Shown here: piece by piece, positions 60,100 through 64,000 of the stretch
Layout: every line of letters begins with the position of its first letter
Numbering within the stretch: position 1 is the stretch's first letter
Origin: Scalesia atractyloides
Lineage: Eukaryota > Streptophyta > Magnoliopsida > Asterales > Asteraceae
Length of the DNA: 64,000 nt
Assembly: GCA_947069175.1 (NCBI GenBank)
Contig: CAMTDV010000030.1
Span: forward strand, 97,860,411 to 97,924,410
Reading direction: 5' to 3'
Position numbers and translations under genes: made by a program
Notes under the pieces: model-generated
What the model was told of the DNA's origin: nothing
What the model saw: only the letters and a program-made list of their open reading frames with translations
The model's database searches: none

Positions 60100-60865
60100 A
60101 AAAGTAAATTTCTAGGTTTTTCCCTCTCTCCCGTGTTGTTCGTTATTCGATCGTACTCGAATAACTCGAAATTTGATTCAATTCGGATAAATAAGTCGAA
60201 TTTGAGCCAAATTTAAATTTGACTCTGACTCCAAATTTGAATAAGCCGAAACTCAACTTATTCGGCACAATGAAAACCCCTACCTCTCTTTCTGTTTTTT
60301 TTCCGAAAAGAGGGGGGAACACGAACAAGTCCTTATTCGTGTTCGTTCATTAAAAAACTAATGTGTTAATGAACTGTTCACGGATATTTACCGAACGTAA
60401 ACAAACAAATGTTCATGAACATATATGAACACAAACGAACGTTCATGCACAAACAAATACAAACGAACATATATTCATTTTAGAATAAAATATGAATTTC
60501 TCATCACAAAGATTACGAAGAATCCATCAAAAATAAATAAGTACTTAACATAATCATCCGAACATAGTTGACATAATTGTCATAAACATAACTAACGCCA
60601 AAATAAAGAAGTTTCTCAAGCTTTACACAAACCGAAACTGAAGGGACGTTGGCGGAGTCATATAGCATAACTAGGGTTTCAAAATTTTTAAAAACCTAAA
60701 ACTAATAAAATAAAAACATAACATATAAAAACATATAATAGAACAAACACAAATTAACATAAACGAGCGAACATAAATGAGCATATTACTGAACGTAAAC
60801 GAACAAACACATCCTTTGTTCATGTTCGTTCGTTTAGCTTAATGAACGGAATTTCTTGTTTGTGT
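60100..60865. repeat. Two AT-rich, GTTCATGAAC/TTCGAAT-type repeat tracts
   Basis: About 60130-60290 has TCGAATAA/ATTCGG units. About 60320-60860 begins ATTCGTGTTCGTTCATTAA and ends with CATGTTCGTTCGTTTAGC, with many GAACA.A.ACGAAC units. They are probably decayed hAT-like elements; ends unresolved. Confidence 0.45.
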
Positions 60866-61029
60866 TGTATATGCGCATATCCCATTGATTAAGCATTTAA
60901 ACCAAAAGAAGAACCGCATACAATATAGCTTATACTAGCATGGGCTACCTTATCATTATTACGTGGTTTTTTGTTGCCAAGTTTATGAACCTAATTAGAA
61001 TTTAAACCTAAATGTCCTGTGTGCGTTAT

Positions 61030-62020
61030 CTTTATAAAGTTGAGCCGATCCGATCCAAGCGAGGGTCTGCCCGTGCTCGGATTGAATTACAACCGATCCG
61101 ATTCAATCGTATCACATTTGCAAAACCGAGCACAAAATTGATGCTCGTGCTCGGATTGAATTTGAATCGAGCGGATCGTTTTCGCTCGATTTTTCTCAGC
61201 ACCGATATTAAAACATGTGTAGCAACACAAAAAAAACTGAAATCAAGACTATTACAATGTTGCATTCAACAAAAACAAATCCTAACTTAATTAAAACATG
61301 TCCAACACATTACTAACAAAAGCAATACATAACTAAAATTTCGATTCTAAAAATGTTCTTAACAATATCATAATAAATGAATATACTATTTGTGCATCAA
61401 ACGATTCCGAATTTACTCTTCTAATTATACATCAATTGTTCGAACCTCGATATCAAAATTGAAGTAAAATCAAGATGAGCAACAGCGTGAGAAAAAAATG
61501 TTTGATGTAGGAGATTGTATTGTGAGAAAAGATTGGATCCTCAACAATCGAACATGAGCAGCAGCGAGGTACGTGGCAGGAGGTAGGAGATTGTACCTCT
61601 GCTGATTTGAAGTAGCCGACGAGGTAGGAGATTGTACCGTATCCGTATGAGTTGAACTTGAGCAGCAACGAGGTATGTGGCAGGAGGTATGTAGCAGGAG
61701 ATTAGGTGCTGATTTGAATTTTTAGGAATCAGGGTTAGTTTTTGGTATTGAGTTGGGCTAGTATGTTTATTGAGCTTTAAATTTTTCTTGGGCTACTTAT
61801 CTATATAACTATATATATATTAATAATTTAATAAAAATAATTCGAGCGAAACTGAGTGATCGATGAGCGAGCGGACCTTTGCTCATGCTTGGCTCGTTTT
61901 CAAATCGAACCGAGCCGGCGGTTCATTTACAAACTGAGCGGGAATCGAATGAACATTTTTGGACATTTTTCGAGCGATCGTCCAGCGATCCTCGATCGTC
62001 CAGCAGTTTGGACAGCCCTA
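61030..62020. mobile_element. Probable hAT-like element, right end only
   Basis: The right end CAGTTTGGACAGCCCTAAG (inverse TAGGGCTGTCCAAA) is a common hAT terminus, preceded by GATCG/TCCAGCGATC units. The left end is not clear, though GATCCGATC units appear from 61046. No intact protein. Confidence 0.4.
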
Positions 62021-62126
62021 AGTTAAATATCAAAAGAATATTGCAAGTTTAATTAATTTTATTATCTTTATAAAGTTAAATATCAAAAGAATATTACAAG
62101 TTTAATTAGTTTTATTATGATACTTA
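62020..62126 (+). repeat. ~53-bp tandem duplication
   Basis: AAGTTAAATATCAAAAGAAT occurs at about 62020 and 62073, each followed by ATT.CAAGTTTAATTA.TTTTATTA. Confidence 0.9.
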
Positions 62127-62484
62127 AAAATTAAAAAGCGTTTTGAAATGTGTAAAATAAAAAAATTCTTGTACTAATGTAATTCGTGACACAATAATGT
62201 AATTCGAGATAATAATTAACTAACAAATAAATGATGTAATACTACTTTTAACGAATGTATTAATTTGCTATATGACCGTGTACGCTCATTTTATGACACA
62301 ACTATTAAGAAGGTGTGTGCCTCGAAACTAAAAAGTTTGGGATTTAAATCATGCTACATGGTTGAATACACTGATTGTACGACACTTTGTATTTGAAACA
62401 AATATATAATATTAAAACAGAAACCATCATTTAGGTTTATATGAACTTGCATCAGCATTTTCATCCTTGATATTTAAAAAAATC

Positions 62485-63238
62485 ACGCTAAGCATCCTTT
62501 ATGTTTCGATTTTTAACATGTTTCATAGTTTAGCCTAATCTCCGTTTGTTTTTGGCGTTAAATGAAGGCATGTACAAATCATGTGAGAGTAATTGGGAAA
62601 TTTTTAGGGGAATCAGGACAAGGGGCGGTGATTATTTTTTGTTGGTTATCCTCGTCCATGGATGTCGCTAGTACAGGAAGCGAGGCCATATGTTTCTCAA
62701 GTGGCATGGTAACCACAATGGTGGGGTGGGTGGGCATGGCGGTTGCCTCTAGCAGTGCAAACCCCTATTGGGAGGATTCTGGTGATTTTGGGTGGCCTTG
62801 CTTGCGAATGCATCCATACATTTCCAGGTAAGAAGATTGAGAGATGATCAAAGGCATGCAGGAGCGTACTAGAAAAAAATAGTGTTAATTATAGGCAAAA
62901 ATCCTGACCCCCCCATTTAAAGTTTAGTTAAGTCCTCCTATTGCCTCTCATGAAAAAAAAATCATAGGTCGCCACTAGAGACATGGAGTGTGTGATGAAA
63001 CAAAATCAGATCGTGAGCACTTATCATCGACACTGATGTTGGGTCAAAGATTAGCGGGGTTGAATCGTTGTTGGTCGCAGGAGAATGTGGAAGAAAGAGA
63101 GTAGGCACTAAAATGGGGTGGGTGAAAGGACCGTTTTGCCCTCACAATAAATGTGACTTGATTTAACTCTAGAACTAGCGAGTGTAGGCTAAAGGACCAA
63201 ACCTGATACAAAAAGGAAACATAAAGTATTGTTAGCGT
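62485..63238. mobile_element. Inverted-repeat element, ~0.75 kb
   Basis: Left ACGCTAAGCATCCTTTATGTTT and right AACATAAAGTATTGTTAGCGT, with GTTTAGCCTA/TAGGCTAAAGGACC further in. The GC-richer open stretch within (62562-62831) has no family resemblance. No target duplication seen. Confidence 0.55.
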
Positions 63239-63717
63239 GTTTTTTGGACATTAATAATAAAATCTGTAAATTTATATAAACTAAAGAATGTTTTCTGTAA
63301 TTTTGTCAAAATTAGTTTTAATTTAGAAAAATAAACTGAGTTCAGAGTTTTTGGGTGCAAATTAATACTTTTAGGGTAGCCATATGTGCCTAACAATATT
63401 TATGTGGGTTTTTTAATGCCATTTTATATCTTTTTCTTTGACAAATACTGCTAATACAATTAATATACTATAAAACTTACAATACAACTCATCGTCACAC
63501 AACTCACAACTTCCACTCACATCTCTTTTTTTGTGAACAGCAATAATTTGTATTAACTAACTTCCAAGAAGCTAGCACAAAAAAGAAACAAGAAATATTA
63601 CACATAAATAAGTGAATTTTGTAACCAACCTAGAACCTACTCAACTAATATCCCAAAACCCAATCTTGTATTATTTACAGCTTCAAGCATAATGTTCACA
63701 ACTCTTAGGGGCTGTTT

Positions 63718-64000
63718 GTTTACCTCTTAATGAGGCTCTAAATGGTTCAGACCTCTTACTGGTTCAGCATTTAATGGTTCAGACTGTTTGTTTCGTGAGC
63801 AAATGTCTGAATGGTTAAGACATTTGCCTCTGAATGGTTAAGCATTATACTAAGTCTGAATAGTTAAGACCTTTAATCTGAATTGGTCAGACATTTGCCT
63901 CTTAACGGTTAAACATTATATTGGCTTTTAATGGTTTAGACCTCTTACTGGTTCAGCACTTAATGATTCAGACCTCTTAATGGTTCAGCACTTAACCATT
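63718..64000. mobile_element. Second GGTTCAG-repeat hAT-like MITE, cut by the window end
   Basis: Starts GGGGCTGTTTGTTTACC and continues with ATGGTTCAGACCTCTTACTG units, opposite in orientation to the copy at 59731. The right end lies outside. Confidence 0.75.

Noticed and set aside
62562..62831. 89-codon protein gene
   Set aside because: It lies within an inverted-repeat element, has no motif, and its composition shifts with the element, not with codon structure.

Overview
The window is nuclear DNA of a flowering plant. The evidence is spliced genes with GT..AG introns of 70-1240 bp, plant-only gene families (PECT1, a PLS-type PPR protein, an MBD protein with a CW finger, SAUR, phytocyanin, a BAHD acyltransferase), AT-rich intergenic DNA and plant transposon types (hAT, Mutator-like, Helitron, tRNA-derived SINEs, a Cassandra-type 5S-bearing LTR). 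The mix of families looks like a eudicot, probably Asteraceae. That placement is an impression from sequence style and was not tested.

Layout. 0-0.8 kb: a frameshifted fragment of an RT/endonuclease retroelement. 1.4-5.4 kb: an intact nine-exon gene for CTP:phosphoethanolamine cytidylyltransferase, with a transposon in each of three introns. 5.5-13.3 kb: a transposon field with two back-to-back hAT-like elements sharing one 8-bp target site, a SINE, a roughly 330-bp tandem repeat and a Helitron. 13.34-21.01 kb: a 7.67-kb Mutator-like element with roughly 195-bp terminal inverted repeats and a perfect 9-bp target duplication. It carries fragments of at least three unrelated host genes (a HAK/KUP potassium transporter, a probable IQM protein and the proteasome ATPase RPT2), all on one strand. 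This Pack-MULE is the outstanding feature of the window. 21-27 kb: SINEs, a copia-like LTR with its primer-binding site, and no gene. 27.4-33 kb: a degraded tandem segmental duplication holding one SAUR pseudogene and one intact SAUR gene. 33-44.4 kb: mostly AT-rich DNA with a minisatellite, foldback elements and a Cassandra-type solo LTR. 44.5-45.8 kb: a hydroxycinnamoyl-transferase-like BAHD frame broken by one stop codon. 48-52 kb: Helitron ends, a small phytocyanin gene with a shortened copper loop, and more SINEs. 52.4-58.7 kb: an intact PPR gene and an intact four-exon MBD/CW-finger gene. 59-64 kb: further small inverted-repeat and hAT-like elements.

The genes do not form a pathway; this is an ordinary eukaryotic neighbourhood. 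PECT1 acts in phosphatidylethanolamine synthesis, the PPR protein probably in organelle RNA processing, the MBD protein in chromatin, the SAUR in auxin-related growth, and the phytocyanin outside the cell. What links the region is transposon activity. At least five foldback elements with ends beginning near GAGT or GGGTAAATT, several with 9-10 bp target duplications, resemble the Pack-MULE and look like its short non-autonomous relatives.
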